A stretch of 64,000 bases of DNA from NCBI RefSeq assembly GCF_001282625.1, contig NZ_CTEJ01000002.1, positions 1,180,501-1,244,500 of the forward strand. The letters are read 5' to 3'. This DNA is from Lascolabacillus massiliensis. GTDB taxonomy: Bacteria; Bacteroidota; Bacteroidia; Bacteroidales; Dysgonomonadaceae. Made by a program: the position numbers and the translations under genes. Shown here piece after piece: positions 9,885-19,403 of the stretch. Each line of letters begins with the position of its first letter. Positions within the stretch are counted from its first letter, which is position 1. The notes under the pieces were generated by a model, which was not told where the DNA came from, searched no databases, and was given only the letters and a program-made list of their open reading frames with translations.

Positions 9885-9923
9885 GTATAATGAGTCTATA
9901 AACCTATTTTATCCATTTAAAGT

Positions 9924-11333
9924 CTACTTTTTCTCTAATAGCACAACATTCTCCACATGATGTGTCTGAGGAAACATATCTACAGGTTGGACTCGTACTA
10001 CTCTATATTTGGAATCCAGCAGACTGAGGTCACGAGCCTGTGTTGCAGGGTTACAGCTTACATAAACAATTCTTTCAGGTTTTGCTATAAGTATTGCATT
10101 TACCACATCTTCATGCATACCTGCACGTGGAGGGTCTGTAATAATTACATCAGGCCTGCCATGTTCGCTTATGAACTCGGTTGTAAGAACATCTTTCATA
10201 TCACCTGCAAAGAAAAGGGTATTACTAATTCCGTTAATCTCTGAATTTACTTTTGCATCCGCAATTGCCTCTTCAACATATTCAATGCCAATTACCTTTT
10301 TGGTATCACGTGCAATAAAGTTGGCAATAGTGCCGGTACCTGTATATAAATCATAAACCAACTCATCACCGCTTAACTGTGCAAATTCACGAGCAATCTC
10401 ATAAAGATGATATGCCTGTTCGCTATTTGTCTGATAAAATGATTTTGGACCAATTTTGAATTTCAGGCCCTCCATCTCTTCAAAAATATGATCGCGCCCA
10501 CTCCAGGTAATAACTTCCTGATCGGTAATTGTGTCATTTGCCTTTTGATTGATGACATATAATAATGAAGTTATCTGAGGAAATTCAGTCTGAATGTGAC
10601 TCATCAGTTTTTCTCTTTTCTCTCGGTCATCTTCATAGAATACAACAATAAGCATCCACTCACCAATAGAAGTGTTTCTTACAACAAGTGTTCGCATCAA
10701 CCCTTCCTGATTACGAAGATCAAAAAAGGAGTAATCATTATCAAGACAAAACTTACGAAAACTGTTTCTTATATCATTCTGGAGATCATCCATCAGCCAG
10801 CACTTATTGATATCAAGCACTTTATCAAACATGCCAGGAATATGAAAGCCCAATGCATTTTTACGAGAGAACTCCTTATCCGACGATATCTCAGCATCCG
10901 TAAGCCATCTCTTATCAGAGAAAGTATACTCCAGCTTATTTCTGTAGAAATTTGTTTTAGGTGCACCAAGTATAGGACTAATTTCAGGCAATTCAATCTT
11001 TCCAATACGCTCTAGGTTATCTACAACCTGCTTATGTTTGTATTTCAGCTGCTCTTCATAAGGCAGACTCTGCCACTTGCAACCTCCGCATACCCCAAAA
11101 TGCTCACAGAAAGGCACAGCCCTATTTTCAGAATAGCTCTCGAAACGTACAACCTTACCTTCTGCGAAACTGCTTTTCTTGCGTGTAAGCTGAATATCTA
11201 CTACATCACCCGGCACTGCATAAGGCACAAATACTGCCATGCCATCCACTTTGGCAATTGCTTTGCCTTCAGCTGCCACATCAGTTATAAGCACATTCTC
11301 TATTAGGGGAAGTTGTTTTCTCTTTCTTGCCAT
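9924..11333 (-). CDS. rlmD: 23S rRNA (uracil-C5)-methyltransferase, RlmD/RumA family
   Basis: The 469-residue protein has an N-terminal TRAM domain (about residues 8-63) and then an iron-sulfur cluster motif with C76, C82 and C85 (CEHFGVCGGC). The SAM-binding motif reads YDLYTGTGTIANF. The catalytic cysteine lies in YVSCNPATQARDL, near the C-terminus. These features identify an m5U methyltransferase of 23S rRNA. Bacteroidota have more than one RumA-like paralogue, so the exact target (U1939 or U747) is not fixed by sequence alone. The gene is monocistronic. A minus-strand TATCTTTG lies at 11355-11362. Confidence 0.92.
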   Translation of the reverse strand: MARKRKQLPLIENVLITDVAAEGKAIAKVDGMAVFVPYAVPGDVVDIQLTRKKSSFAEGKVVRFESYSENRAVPFCEHFGVCGGCKWQSLPYEEQLKYKHKQVVDNLERIGKIELPEISPILGAPKTNFYRNKLEYTFSDKRWLTDAEISSDKEFSRKNALGFHIPGMFDKVLDINKCWLMDDLQNDIRNSFRKFCLDNDYSFFDLRNQEGLMRTLVVRNTSIGEWMLIVVFYEDDREKREKLMSHIQTEFPQITSLLYVINQKANDTITDQEVITWSGRDHIFEEMEGLKFKIGPKSFYQTNSEQAYHLYEIAREFAQLSGDELVYDLYTGTGTIANFIARDTKKVIGIEYVEEAIADAKVNSEINGISNTLFFAGDMKDVLTTEFISEHGRPDVIITDPPRAGMHEDVVNAILIAKPERIVYVSCNPATQARDLSLLDSKYRVVRVQPVDMFPQTHHVENVVLLEKK

Positions 11334-11483
11334 TCTTTATATTTTTTGGAGATACAAAGATAGGCATTTTCTATGTTAATACGGTATATTCCTATACACG
11401 ACAAAATTCAACTTCATTCCTGTGAGAGGAGTTTCATGTACTATTGTGTTTCATCCACAATCAAAGAAATAATAAGCAAATCC

Positions 11484-11594
11484 TCAGCCACTCATCTTCA
11501 TGTCTTTCACAAAAATATCATTTGCATTATGTTTTTCTAACCAAATAGTTCCAAGGTAATTTCCAGTCTTGTCAGTTTCAGCTTTTTGAATCAT
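11484..11594 (-). pseudogene. Short relic reading frame
   Basis: A 36-codon minus-strand frame (ending IFVKDMKMSG) has ordinary protein-like composition and is open for about ten more codons upstream of its ATG. It sits between rlmD and a decayed T9SS gene, downstream of a hairpin. It may be the tail of a lost gene. I cannot assign a family, and chance is not excluded. Confidence 0.25.
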
Positions 11595-11601
11595 ATCAAA
11601 G

Positions 11602-11642
11602 ATGGAGGGGCCAATTAAATAAATATGTTATCACCCCTCCAT
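11602..11642 (-). terminator. Hairpin downstream of the T9SS remnant
   Basis: A perfect 9-bp stem (ATGGAGGGG with CCCCTCCAT) encloses a 23-base loop. On the minus strand it is followed by TTT. It lies 26 bases after the stop of the T9SS remnant. Confidence 0.45.
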
Positions 11643-11667
11643 TTTAAAAAATAGCAAGCAATTAAAT

Positions 11668-12086
11668 TCACTTTTTAATAAAAGTCTGTATATAAAACTT
11701 CCCTCCTGAGTTCACCTTTACTACATATTCCCCTGCAGGTAGATCACTTACAGACACTTGAGAGGCTCGCTGATCAGTAGTAAATTGTTTAATCATAACA
11801 AACTCATTCCAAATCTCAATTTTGTAAAGCTGACTCCCAAAACTAATCGGTTCGTCTACATAATCATTATTTTCTTTTCCAGCAATATCTATAGTAACAA
11901 TATCTGTTGCAGGATTAGGGAAAAGTGTGAAATATCCACTTCTTGATACTGTCACAATAGTATTTGCTGCAGAACCAAATCCACAAGGGCTAATTATCTG
12001 GCATGAAACACTATAAGTACCTTCAGCATGAAAGGTAATAGAATGGATGACAATATAAATAAGATACAACAAATGAAATCTTTCAT
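11668..12086 (-). pseudogene. Remnant of a secreted protein with a type IX secretion sorting domain
   Basis: The C-terminal 80 residues form a type A T9SS sorting domain: FTLFPNPATDIVTID near the start and a closing VKVNSGGKFYIQTFIKK. Before it stands the tail of a PKD/Ig-like domain (EGTYSVSCQ). In another frame, an ATG at 12086 opens a signal peptide (MKDFICCILFILSSILLPF). That frame stops after 30 codons, while the sorting-domain frame reads through from 12072 without its own leader. The simplest reading is a gene that lost its central part and reading frame. It begins 12 bases after a small lipoprotein gene and was probably co-transcribed with it. Confidence 0.7.
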
Positions 12087-12098
12087 TTTCTTAAAATC

Positions 12099-12461
12099 TT
12101 AATTAGACCATAATAATGTAAATTTATTGTCTTTCAACAATTTTAAATATTGATTGTGTTTTTCTGAATTAAATTCTATTCTTTCACCGTTGCAATAAAA
12201 AAACATCAACCCCTCAGAGAAATTTGAATTTACCAGATCCTCTATTGATACAATTTCTGTATCACCATCAATATAAAACGATACTTTGACAGGTCTATGA
12301 GATCTTAATTCTGTTATTTTTGATATTTCAGATAATAACCAAGCTGGGTTCTCAGTACCGCAAACACTTATTTCTATCTCTTCCATTGCCTCACTTCGGT
12401 TTTCACAATTAGAAAAAGATAAGATAATAGGCAAAATCAAAATGAATAAATATTTTTTCAT
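12099..12461 (-). CDS. Small lipoprotein of unknown function
   Basis: The 120-residue product has a lipoprotein signal with the lipobox cysteine in LSFSNC (C19). After it comes a mixed alpha/beta sequence with acidic clusters and a cysteine pair (SVCGTENP and FFYCNGE). I do not recognise a domain. It lies between a broken lipoprotein gene upstream and a decayed T9SS gene downstream, all in one direction, so it may belong to a degenerating secreted-protein locus. The reading frame itself is intact. Confidence 0.55.
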   Translation of the reverse strand: MKKYLFILILPIILSFSNCENRSEAMEEIEISVCGTENPAWLLSEISKITELRSHRPVKVSFYIDGDTEIVSIEDLVNSNFSEGLMFFYCNGERIEFNSEKHNQYLKLLKDNKFTLLWSN

Positions 12462-12586
12462 AGTAATAATTATTAGAGATGACTTAATAATTCTGTATAA
12501 ACATCGTAATTGTTCAGTATACCAGTATTTATAAAAACTTCCGTTTCTTCAGAGAATTTAATTCTGGTGTAATTTTCTTTAATGAG

Positions 12587-13249
12587 TTAGCAATTAAAAG
12601 TAAAGAGGCCCCCCTTTGAGTATACACTAAATAATTCGGGATTAGAAATTTTGTAATTTAAAATTTTAGCCATTTCTTCCTTCAACAATAATAATTCCTC
12701 TTTTGTAGAATTATTAAGACATTCATCGAAACTCAATAAGCATTCAATCAATGAATATTGATATATAACTTCACCTTTTTCTTCAGTATAGATCTTTGAG
12801 TTTATGTCGTTCTGGATTAATGCTAAGTTGATATATTTCAATAATACATAAAAATTATCATCCCTATTAAATAGTTCGATCAAACCATTAAATTCTTTTG
12901 ACACTTTTACAACACCTTCTTTCAATGAGCTATAGGCATAAAAGTCAAAATTGAGTGGATAATTCAAACATAAACTTAATAGTGTTTGTGTTGAACATTT
13001 TTTAAGTACACTATCAGGTATTTGACATAATAATACTTTTTTTGAATGGGTTTTTAGTGATTTCCATTTTTCTGTACCTGGTTTTACAGGATAATCTCAT
13101 TTAGGGTTTTCCGATAGTCGCGTTGTCATTTGTTCGTTTGAATATACATCTTCTGATAATTCCATTTTCACTTTTTCATCACATCCTAACAATAATTTCA
13201 AAATTACTGTAGTGAAAAGAGTAATTAATAAAATTGATTTGTTTTTCAT
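12587..13249 (-). pseudogene. Lipoprotein gene interrupted by an in-frame TGA
   Basis: Read from the ATG at 13249, the frame gives a lipoprotein signal with its cysteine in LLLGC, then about 27 codons, then a single TGA at 13099-13097 after SENPK. The same frame continues without another stop to 12587, 221 codons in all. The continuation (DYPVKPGTEKWKSLKTHSK, then CQIPDSVLKK, then LSLCLNYPL and FNGLIEL) resembles a Bacteroidales secreted-protein family I know only as hypothetical. The distal 126 residues could start at a TTG at 12967, but that start would cut the family domain. I read it as a nonsense-mutated gene. Confidence 0.75.
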
Positions 13250-13487
13250 AATTGTTTTTTTTGAATAAATAATAAAACGTAAATATTGCTAATATGATTT
13301 TATTAGCAAGCGAAACTGTCTGGTGGACTTAGTTCTGGCATAATATTAATTTTTAAGACATTAGACATTCAATGGTTATATATATATGATGTAAAACCAT
13401 TAAAATGTTTTGTTAATTTTATGTTATATAATCACAAGCTTAGTTAATGTATTAAAATAAAGAACATAGTTGATATAAATCTAAATA
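13250..13487. other. AT-rich intergenic region without a gene
   Basis: This strongly AT-rich stretch separates the decayed locus from the GH2 gene. It contains short TATATA runs. I see no open frame with protein-like content, no RNA gene and no clear promoter. Confidence 0.5.
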
Positions 13488-13516
13488 GGCCATATCACAT
13501 TTTCAGCGATATGGCC
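13488..13516 (-). terminator. Hairpin terminator of the GH2 gene
   Basis: A perfect 9-bp stem (GGCCATATC with GATATGGCC) and 11-base loop lie 27 bases after the stop codon. The following T-run (TATTT) is weak. Confidence 0.6.
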
Positions 13517-13542
13517 CACTTGTAAATTATTTAAACTCTATG

Positions 13543-16047
13543 CTAATTCGTCTGAATCTTAATACTACCCTTCCTCAATCCTTTTGCATTGGCCTCAAGA
13601 GTGATAGTTCCGGGAGTTTCTGAAGATTCTACAATTGCTACCAGTTTACCGTTGAACAAATGCATCTGTGGAAGATGAAACAGATCAAGACTTGAAGGAT
13701 CGCCATTGGCACCTGCACGATAAGATCCGGCTCCCTTTACGTTGAATTTCACAAGTTCGCTTACATTGGGACAAAGATTGCCGTTTCTGTCAACAACTGA
13801 AACTGTTATGAACGAAAGGTCTTTTCCATCAGCAGAGATAACATTCCTGTCGGCTTCAAGAACCAGTCTGTGTGGCTTGCCTGCTGTGCGAATTTCTTTT
13901 TCCGCAACTGCATTGCCATCTTCATCATAAGCTACAACTTTAACTGTTCCCGGTTCATACTTGGTATCCATCCACATAAGACGATATCTTTTCTGACGCT
14001 CAAAAGATTTTTGTGCCTCAGCTGTATAGCTGCCTTCAATTCCAACAGAAAGATCTTTGGTTCTTACACCCTGACTCTTTCCATTAATGAAAAGTTCAGC
14101 TGACGGATAGTTAGTGTAAACAAAAACGGGAGTAACTTCACCTTCACGACCTTCCCAATTCCAGTGAGGCAAGATATGAAGTGTTTCCTCTTCTTTGTTC
14201 CAGTGGCTGCGATATAGATAGAATCTGTCTTTTGGAATACCCGCAAGGTCTACTGCACCAAACAGAGAACTGTGACTTGGCCAGTTACTGTAATAAGGAG
14301 TTGGCTCACCAAGGTAATCAATACCTGTCCATATAAACTCTCCCATTGTAAATGGCAGGTCATCATGCTGAATAAAATCATCTTCAGGAAGATTAGACCA
14401 GCCTGCATGTTCTACATCATAAGAAGATGCCTGGTGATCATCATACATCGCCATCTGTTTGCGCTCTACAGGGAATTTGTATACACCGCGCGAACTGAAT
14501 GTTGAAGTAGTCTCAGTTCCCAGAATCACCTGCTGAGAGAGTATATCATAAGCTTCCTGATAACGGAATGACCTATAATTAAATCCCGGCACATCCATTA
14601 TTGCTGCCATACCATTTGAAAAAACATGGTCCGGTCGATCCATCCCATTAGTGATAGGACGTGTAGGATCTTCTCTTTTAACTATATCCTGAAGGAAACT
14701 TGCAACTTTAGCTCCCTGTGGGTGACTCTGCTCTTCAACTTCATTACCAATACACCACATTATAACGCTGGCGCTGTTTCTGAAGTTATGAATCAGGTTT
14801 ACCAGATCCTTCTCTGCCCATTCATCAAAATATAGATTATAACCGTTTCTAACTTTTGGTATTCTCCAGCTGTCGAATGACTCAGCCATAACCATCATAC
14901 CCATTTCATCGGCAATTCTCACGAAATCAGGTGATGGCATATTATGAGCAGTGCGAATCGCATTAACACCCATATCCTGCATTATACGTATCTGGCGACG
15001 AATAGCAGCATCATTTACAGCTGCCCCAAGAGGTCCGAGATCGTGATGCAGACATACACCCTGGAATTTAACGAGTCGACCGTTCAGATAAAAGCCCTTA
15101 TCTGCAACTACTTCTATAGTTCTGATACCGAATGTGGTGTTGTACTCGTCAACCAATTGGTCATCTTTATAAAGTTTAGAGACAGCCTTATATAGATTTG
15201 GCTGTTTGATATCCCACAGTTTTGGATTCTCTACGATAAGAGTCTGAGAAAACTCATTCTGATCGAAAGTGGTCAATACTGATTCAGTAGATGAAACAAG
15301 CTTAGCATCACCATCTAAAATCTCTGTAACCAGTTTATATACACCTTTCCCATTATAGTCTTCTCCTGCAGTTACAACCTTAGTCTTCACGTCAACTTTC
15401 GCAAACTCATCGTTAACCTCAGGAGTGGTAATATATGTTCCCCATACAGGTATATGAGAATCATTTGTAGTTATGATATGAACATTGCGATACAGACCTG
15501 CACCTGGATACCAGCGTGAACCCTCTTCCAAGTTTTCAAGTCTGACTGCAAGGGTATTATCCCTACCGTTATCATTAAGCAAATCAGTTATATCGAAATA
15601 AAAAGTGTTGTAGCCATATGGCCAGAAACCTGCTTCTTTACCGTTTACATAAACACGCGCATTACTCATTGCACCGTCAAACTTAACGGTTACCCTTTTA
15701 CTGTCACTAAATTCAGGTATAGTGAAGTTGATACGATACCAGCCGGCACCAGTGAAAGGCAGTCCTCCAGTCCTTCCGTAATGCTCAATTGCTGAGGTTT
15801 GTCCATCCTGAACAATTGCCATATGATGGATATCATTGCTCTTATCAAAAGGACCATAAATTGCCCAGTCGTGTGGTACTCGAACCGATTCCCAGTTACT
15901 GTCATCATATACAACCTCCTTTGATTGAGGGTTATCCTCTCTTGTAAACTTCCAACCCTTTTCAAGTGTAACTACAGAGCGTGTTTGCCCTAATGACATG
16001 AAAATAGTTGCTAATATTGATATTATAATTAAACTCGTTCTCTTCAT
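13543..16047 (-). CDS. Glycoside hydrolase family 2 enzyme (beta-galactosidase-like)
   Basis: The 834-residue protein has a signal peptide (about residues 1-21) and the GH2 layout. A jelly-roll domain spans about 25-195, an Ig-like domain about 200-310 and a TIM barrel about 312-600. A DUF4982-like domain and a C-terminal Ig-like domain (about 725-830) follow. The acid/base glutamate is E436 (WCIGNEVEEQ) and the expected nucleophile is E512 (LGTETTS). Beta-galactosidase is the usual annotation for this subgroup, although related proteins act on other beta-linked sugars. No SusC/SusD pair is nearby, so it is an isolated periplasmic glycosidase. Confidence 0.88.
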   Translation of the reverse strand: MKRTSLIIISILATIFMSLGQTRSVVTLEKGWKFTREDNPQSKEVVYDDSNWESVRVPHDWAIYGPFDKSNDIHHMAIVQDGQTSAIEHYGRTGGLPFTGAGWYRINFTIPEFSDSKRVTVKFDGAMSNARVYVNGKEAGFWPYGYNTFYFDITDLLNDNGRDNTLAVRLENLEEGSRWYPGAGLYRNVHIITTNDSHIPVWGTYITTPEVNDEFAKVDVKTKVVTAGEDYNGKGVYKLVTEILDGDAKLVSSTESVLTTFDQNEFSQTLIVENPKLWDIKQPNLYKAVSKLYKDDQLVDEYNTTFGIRTIEVVADKGFYLNGRLVKFQGVCLHHDLGPLGAAVNDAAIRRQIRIMQDMGVNAIRTAHNMPSPDFVRIADEMGMMVMAESFDSWRIPKVRNGYNLYFDEWAEKDLVNLIHNFRNSASVIMWCIGNEVEEQSHPQGAKVASFLQDIVKREDPTRPITNGMDRPDHVFSNGMAAIMDVPGFNYRSFRYQEAYDILSQQVILGTETTSTFSSRGVYKFPVERKQMAMYDDHQASSYDVEHAGWSNLPEDDFIQHDDLPFTMGEFIWTGIDYLGEPTPYYSNWPSHSSLFGAVDLAGIPKDRFYLYRSHWNKEEETLHILPHWNWEGREGEVTPVFVYTNYPSAELFINGKSQGVRTKDLSVGIEGSYTAEAQKSFERQKRYRLMWMDTKYEPGTVKVVAYDEDGNAVAEKEIRTAGKPHRLVLEADRNVISADGKDLSFITVSVVDRNGNLCPNVSELVKFNVKGAGSYRAGANGDPSSLDLFHLPQMHLFNGKLVAIVESSETPGTITLEANAKGLRKGSIKIQTN

Positions 16048-16088
16048 AATTTTATTTTTAAACCACCAAATATTGTCAGTTCTGAGTA

Positions 16089-17729
16089 TTAACTAAAACT
16101 GCAGTTTGGCTGAGTAACCACCTGGAAGAAGTCGTTACCTTTATCATCAACAAGTATAAAAGCAGGAAAATCCTCTACCTCTATTTTCCAAATCGCTTCC
16201 ATCCCGAGTTCCGGGTATTCAACACACTCCAGGCTCTTTATGCTCTCTTGAGCAAGAATAGCTGCAGGTCCGCCAATACTACCCAAGTAAAATCCACCAT
16301 GCTTTTTACAAGCATCTGTTACCTGCTGACTGCGATTACCTTTTGCCAGCATTATCATGCTTCCTCCATGTGACTGGAAAAGATCAACATAAGAGTCCAT
16401 TCTACCAGCAGTAGTGGGTCCCATAGATCCCGATGCATATCCTGCAGGAGTTTTTGCCGGACCGGCATAATAAATTGGGTGATCTTTCATATACTGAGGC
16501 AAACCTTCACCTCTGTCAATACGCTCTTTAAGTTTAGCATGAGCAATGTCGCGACCAACTATAATAGTTCCGTTCAAAGACAGACGTGTAGAAACAGGAT
16601 ACTTTGATAGTTCTGCAAGGATCTTTTCCATAGGCTGATTCAGATCTATCTTAACTCCTCCTGCTTCACCAACCTGGCGATATTCCTCAGGAATTAATCT
16701 TGCAGGATTATCCTCCAGTTTCTCAATCCAGATACCATCTTTATTGATTTTTGCTTTTATATTACGGTCGGCTGAGCAAGAAACACCCATACCTACAGGG
16801 CATGAAGCACCATGACGAGGTAGACGAATTACACGTATATCATGAGCGAAATACTTTCCTCCAAACTGTGCTCCCAGTCCAAGTTCCTCAGAGGCTTTTT
16901 TCAATCTGTTTTCAAGTTCTATATCTCTGAAAGCCTGACCATGTTCATTCCCTTCTGTTGGCAGGTTATCATAATACTTTGCAGATGCCAGTTTTACTGT
17001 TTTAAGGTTTGTTTCTGCAGATGTCCCACCAATAACAAAAGCAACATGATAAGGAGGACAAGCTGCTGTACCCAGTGATTTCATCTTCTCAATCAGGAAG
17101 TTCTCCAATTTTCCGGGAGTAAGCAATGCTTTTGTTTCCTGATACAGATATGTCTTGTTGGCCGAACCTCCACCCTTTGCAATAAAAAGGAATTTATATT
17201 CATTTCCCTCAACAGCATACAGGTCTATCTGTGCAGGAAGATTTGTACCTGTATTAACCTCATCATACATGTTAAGTGCTGCATTCTGAGAATAACGAAG
17301 ATTTTCATTGACAAAAGTATTATATACACCCCTGGAAAGAGCTTCAGCATCATTGGTGTCTGTCCATACATTCTGACCCTTCTTTCCGGTTATAATTGCT
17401 GTACCTGTATCCTGACAGAAAGGAAGAACTCCTTTAGCAGAAATCTCCGCATTACGCAGAAATGTTAAAGCCACAAATTTATCATTCTCACTGGATTCCG
17501 GATCATTCAGAATCTTTGCCACCTGCTCCTGATGTTCAGGACGCAGTAAAAATTCCACATCACGAAATGCAGTCTGTGCCATAAGCGTTAATCCCTCAGC
17601 TGAGACCTTTAGGATCTCTTTCCCTTCAAACTCTGAAACAGAAACATGATCCTTGGTAAGCAGATAATATTCAGTCTTATCTTCCGACATTGGGAATGGT
17701 TCCTGATAAACAAATGGTTTCGTAGCCAT
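16089..17729 (-). CDS. fumA: Fumarate hydratase, class I (iron-sulfur)
   Basis: The enzyme interconverts fumarate and malate using a 4Fe-4S cluster. Starting at the ATG at 17729 (MATKPF) gives 546 residues. The cluster cysteines fall at C105, C224 and C318, the same numbers as I recall for E. coli FumA, which supports this start over the one 21 codons upstream. The N-terminal Fe-S half and the C-terminal beta half ([16 protein letters not shown]) are both present. The unrelated class II gene fumC is just upstream in the same direction, but a terminator and a -7-like element (TATTTTTG on the minus strand, 17790-17797) separate the two units. Confidence 0.95.
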   Translation of the reverse strand: MATKPFVYQEPFPMSEDKTEYYLLTKDHVSVSEFEGKEILKVSAEGLTLMAQTAFRDVEFLLRPEHQEQVAKILNDPESSENDKFVALTFLRNAEISAKGVLPFCQDTGTAIITGKKGQNVWTDTNDAEALSRGVYNTFVNENLRYSQNAALNMYDEVNTGTNLPAQIDLYAVEGNEYKFLFIAKGGGSANKTYLYQETKALLTPGKLENFLIEKMKSLGTAACPPYHVAFVIGGTSAETNLKTVKLASAKYYDNLPTEGNEHGQAFRDIELENRLKKASEELGLGAQFGGKYFAHDIRVIRLPRHGASCPVGMGVSCSADRNIKAKINKDGIWIEKLEDNPARLIPEEYRQVGEAGGVKIDLNQPMEKILAELSKYPVSTRLSLNGTIIVGRDIAHAKLKERIDRGEGLPQYMKDHPIYYAGPAKTPAGYASGSMGPTTAGRMDSYVDLFQSHGGSMIMLAKGNRSQQVTDACKKHGGFYLGSIGGPAAILAQESIKSLECVEYPELGMEAIWKIEVEDFPAFILVDDKGNDFFQVVTQPNCSFS

Positions 17730-17802
17730 AAACTTTAAATTAAATTTTATTTTATTGTTAATTATTTGGTCTATCGATAAATAAGTATACAAAAATACAA
17801 AG

Positions 17803-17830
17803 AAAAAACGGCATCTTGAAACGACGCCGT
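17803..17830 (-). terminator. Terminator of fumC
   Basis: On the minus strand a stem of ACGGC plus two inner pairs closes with GCCGT and is followed by six T residues. It lies 24 bases after the fumC stop and just before the fumA promoter region. Confidence 0.75.
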
Positions 17831-17853
17831 CTATAATAACTGTTAACCTTTAA

Positions 17854-19251
17854 TCAACTAAACGGGGCAATCATATCTTCAGGTCGTACCCATTCATCGA
17901 ATTCTTCTGCTGTCACATATCCAAGACGTACAGCCTCCTCTTTAAGTGTAGTACCATTCTTATGAGCCTCATTTGCAATCTCTGCAGCTTTGTAGTAACC
18001 TATTTTGGTATTTAGGGCTGTCACCAGCATAAGTGAATTTTCTAGCAGTTCCTTTATTCTGGCTCTGTTTGGTGTTATACCCTGTACACAGTGTATATCA
18101 AAAGAGCGTGCTGCATCACCCAGTAGTTGTGCACTCTGAAGGGAGTTAGCTGCCATCAAAGGTTTAAACACGTTTAATTCAAAATGCCCTTGCATCCCCC
18201 CCACTGTTATAGCAACATCATTCCCTATTACCTGAGCACAAACCATAGTCAGTGCTTCAGCCTGTGTTGGATTAACCTTGCCAGGCATAATTGAAGAACC
18301 TGGTTCGTTTGCAGGTATATTGATCTCACCTATTCCACTTCTTGGTCCAGATGCAAGTAAACGTATATCATTTGCAATCTTATTTAGAGATACAGCAATC
18401 TGCTTTAATGCACCATGTGTTTCAACAATTGCATCATGAGCTGCAAGTGCTTCAAATTTATTTTTAGCAGAAACAAAAGGTAGTTCGGTAAATTCAGCAA
18501 TATATTTTGCAACTAAAACATCATATCCCTTTGGTGTATTAAGGCCTGTGCCAACAGCGGTACCACCTAAAGCAAGTTCCGCCAAATGTGGCAATGTGTT
18601 TTCAATTGCTTTGATTCCATGTTCGAGCTGAGACGCATAACCACTGAACTCTTGTCCAAGTGTCAGAGGTGTTGCATCCATAAGATGAGTACGTCCGATT
18701 TTCACCACATCAGCCATATCTATCGACTTCTTCTCTAATGATTTATGAAGCTGACGCAGACCCGGAAGAGTATTCTCTACCACCTTTTTATAACATGCAA
18801 TATGCATAGCTGTTGGAAATGTGTCATTAGATGATTGCGATTTGTTCACATCATCATTTGGCTGCAGTACCTTTTCTCCTTCGCCCACTTTTCTACCTGC
18901 AAGCTGATGCGCTCGATTAGCAATAACCTCATTCACATTCATATTGCTTTGAGTCCCGGATCCTGTCTGCCATACAACCAAAGGAAAATGATCATCATGT
19001 CTTCCCTCTAGAATCTCATCACAGACTCTTGCAATAAGATCACGTTTTTCAACTGACAATACCCCAAGCTCATGATTTGCATAAGCTGCTCCCTTCTTAA
19101 GGTAAGCAAACCCATAGATCAATTCAATTGGCATGGATGCAGATTCCCCTATCTTAAAGTTACTCCGGGACCTCTCTGTCTGAGCACCCCATAACTTTTG
19201 TGCCGGTACTTTCACCTCTCCCAATGTGTCTTTTTCGATTCTATACTCCAT
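17854..19251 (-). CDS. fumC: Fumarate hydratase, class II
   Basis: The 465-residue protein belongs to the aspartase/fumarase superfamily and needs no iron-sulfur cluster. The signature [11 protein letters not shown] spans residues 318-328 and carries the catalytic serine S319. The general catalytic histidine is H189 ([10 protein letters not shown]). The [11 protein letters not shown] block distinguishes fumarase from argininosuccinate lyase. Aspartase shares the signature, but the sequence around the substrate site follows FumC. Having both fumarase classes side by side suggests a stress- or iron-dependent division of labour. It has its own terminator. Confidence 0.93.
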   Translation of the reverse strand: MEYRIEKDTLGEVKVPAQKLWGAQTERSRSNFKIGESASMPIELIYGFAYLKKGAAYANHELGVLSVEKRDLIARVCDEILEGRHDDHFPLVVWQTGSGTQSNMNVNEVIANRAHQLAGRKVGEGEKVLQPNDDVNKSQSSNDTFPTAMHIACYKKVVENTLPGLRQLHKSLEKKSIDMADVVKIGRTHLMDATPLTLGQEFSGYASQLEHGIKAIENTLPHLAELALGGTAVGTGLNTPKGYDVLVAKYIAEFTELPFVSAKNKFEALAAHDAIVETHGALKQIAVSLNKIANDIRLLASGPRSGIGEINIPANEPGSSIMPGKVNPTQAEALTMVCAQVIGNDVAITVGGMQGHFELNVFKPLMAANSLQSAQLLGDAARSFDIHCVQGITPNRARIKELLENSLMLVTALNTKIGYYKAAEIANEAHKNGTTLKEEAVRLGYVTAEEFDEWVRPEDMIAPFS

Positions 19252-19333
19252 ATTTTTTGATTTTTATATTCTCTTGATTTTACAACAAATCCATCTGTTA
19301 ATAGTTTCTGTAAAAAAACTAAATTACCTTACA

Positions 19334-19356
19334 TTATTTATACTGGTTATAAATAA
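19334..19356 (+). promoter_or_regulatory. Perfect inverted repeat upstream of feoAB (candidate operator)
   Basis: Arms TTATTTATA and TATAAATAA form a perfect 9-5-9 inverted repeat with spacer CTGGT. It covers the expected -33 region of the promoter whose -7 element is at 19372. A metal-responsive repressor site is an inference from position. Confidence 0.5.
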
Positions 19357-19371
19357 TAGAAGAAATTGATG

Positions 19372-19379
19372 TATCTTTG
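19372..19379 (+). promoter_or_regulatory. -7 element (TATCTTTG) of feoAB
   Basis: TATCTTTG ends 24 bases before the ATG at 19404. The -33 region overlaps the inverted repeat at 19334-19356. Confidence 0.55.
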
Positions 19380-19403
19380 CGAGACAAAAATTGAAGGTTT
19401 TAG

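Noticed and set aside
12587..12967. A 126-residue protein starting at a TTG
   Set aside because: The same frame continues upstream for 94 codons with protein-like sequence, interrupted by only one TGA, so the TTG is not a convincing start.
13543..16047. A polysaccharide utilisation locus around the GH2 or GH29 genes
   Set aside because: No SusC/SusD pair, hybrid two-component regulator or other glycosidase is adjacent to either gene.
17730..17792. Upstream start of fumA adding 21 residues
   Set aside because: Starting at 17729 puts the cluster cysteines at 105, 224 and 318 as in E. coli FumA, and a -7-like element lies within the extension region.
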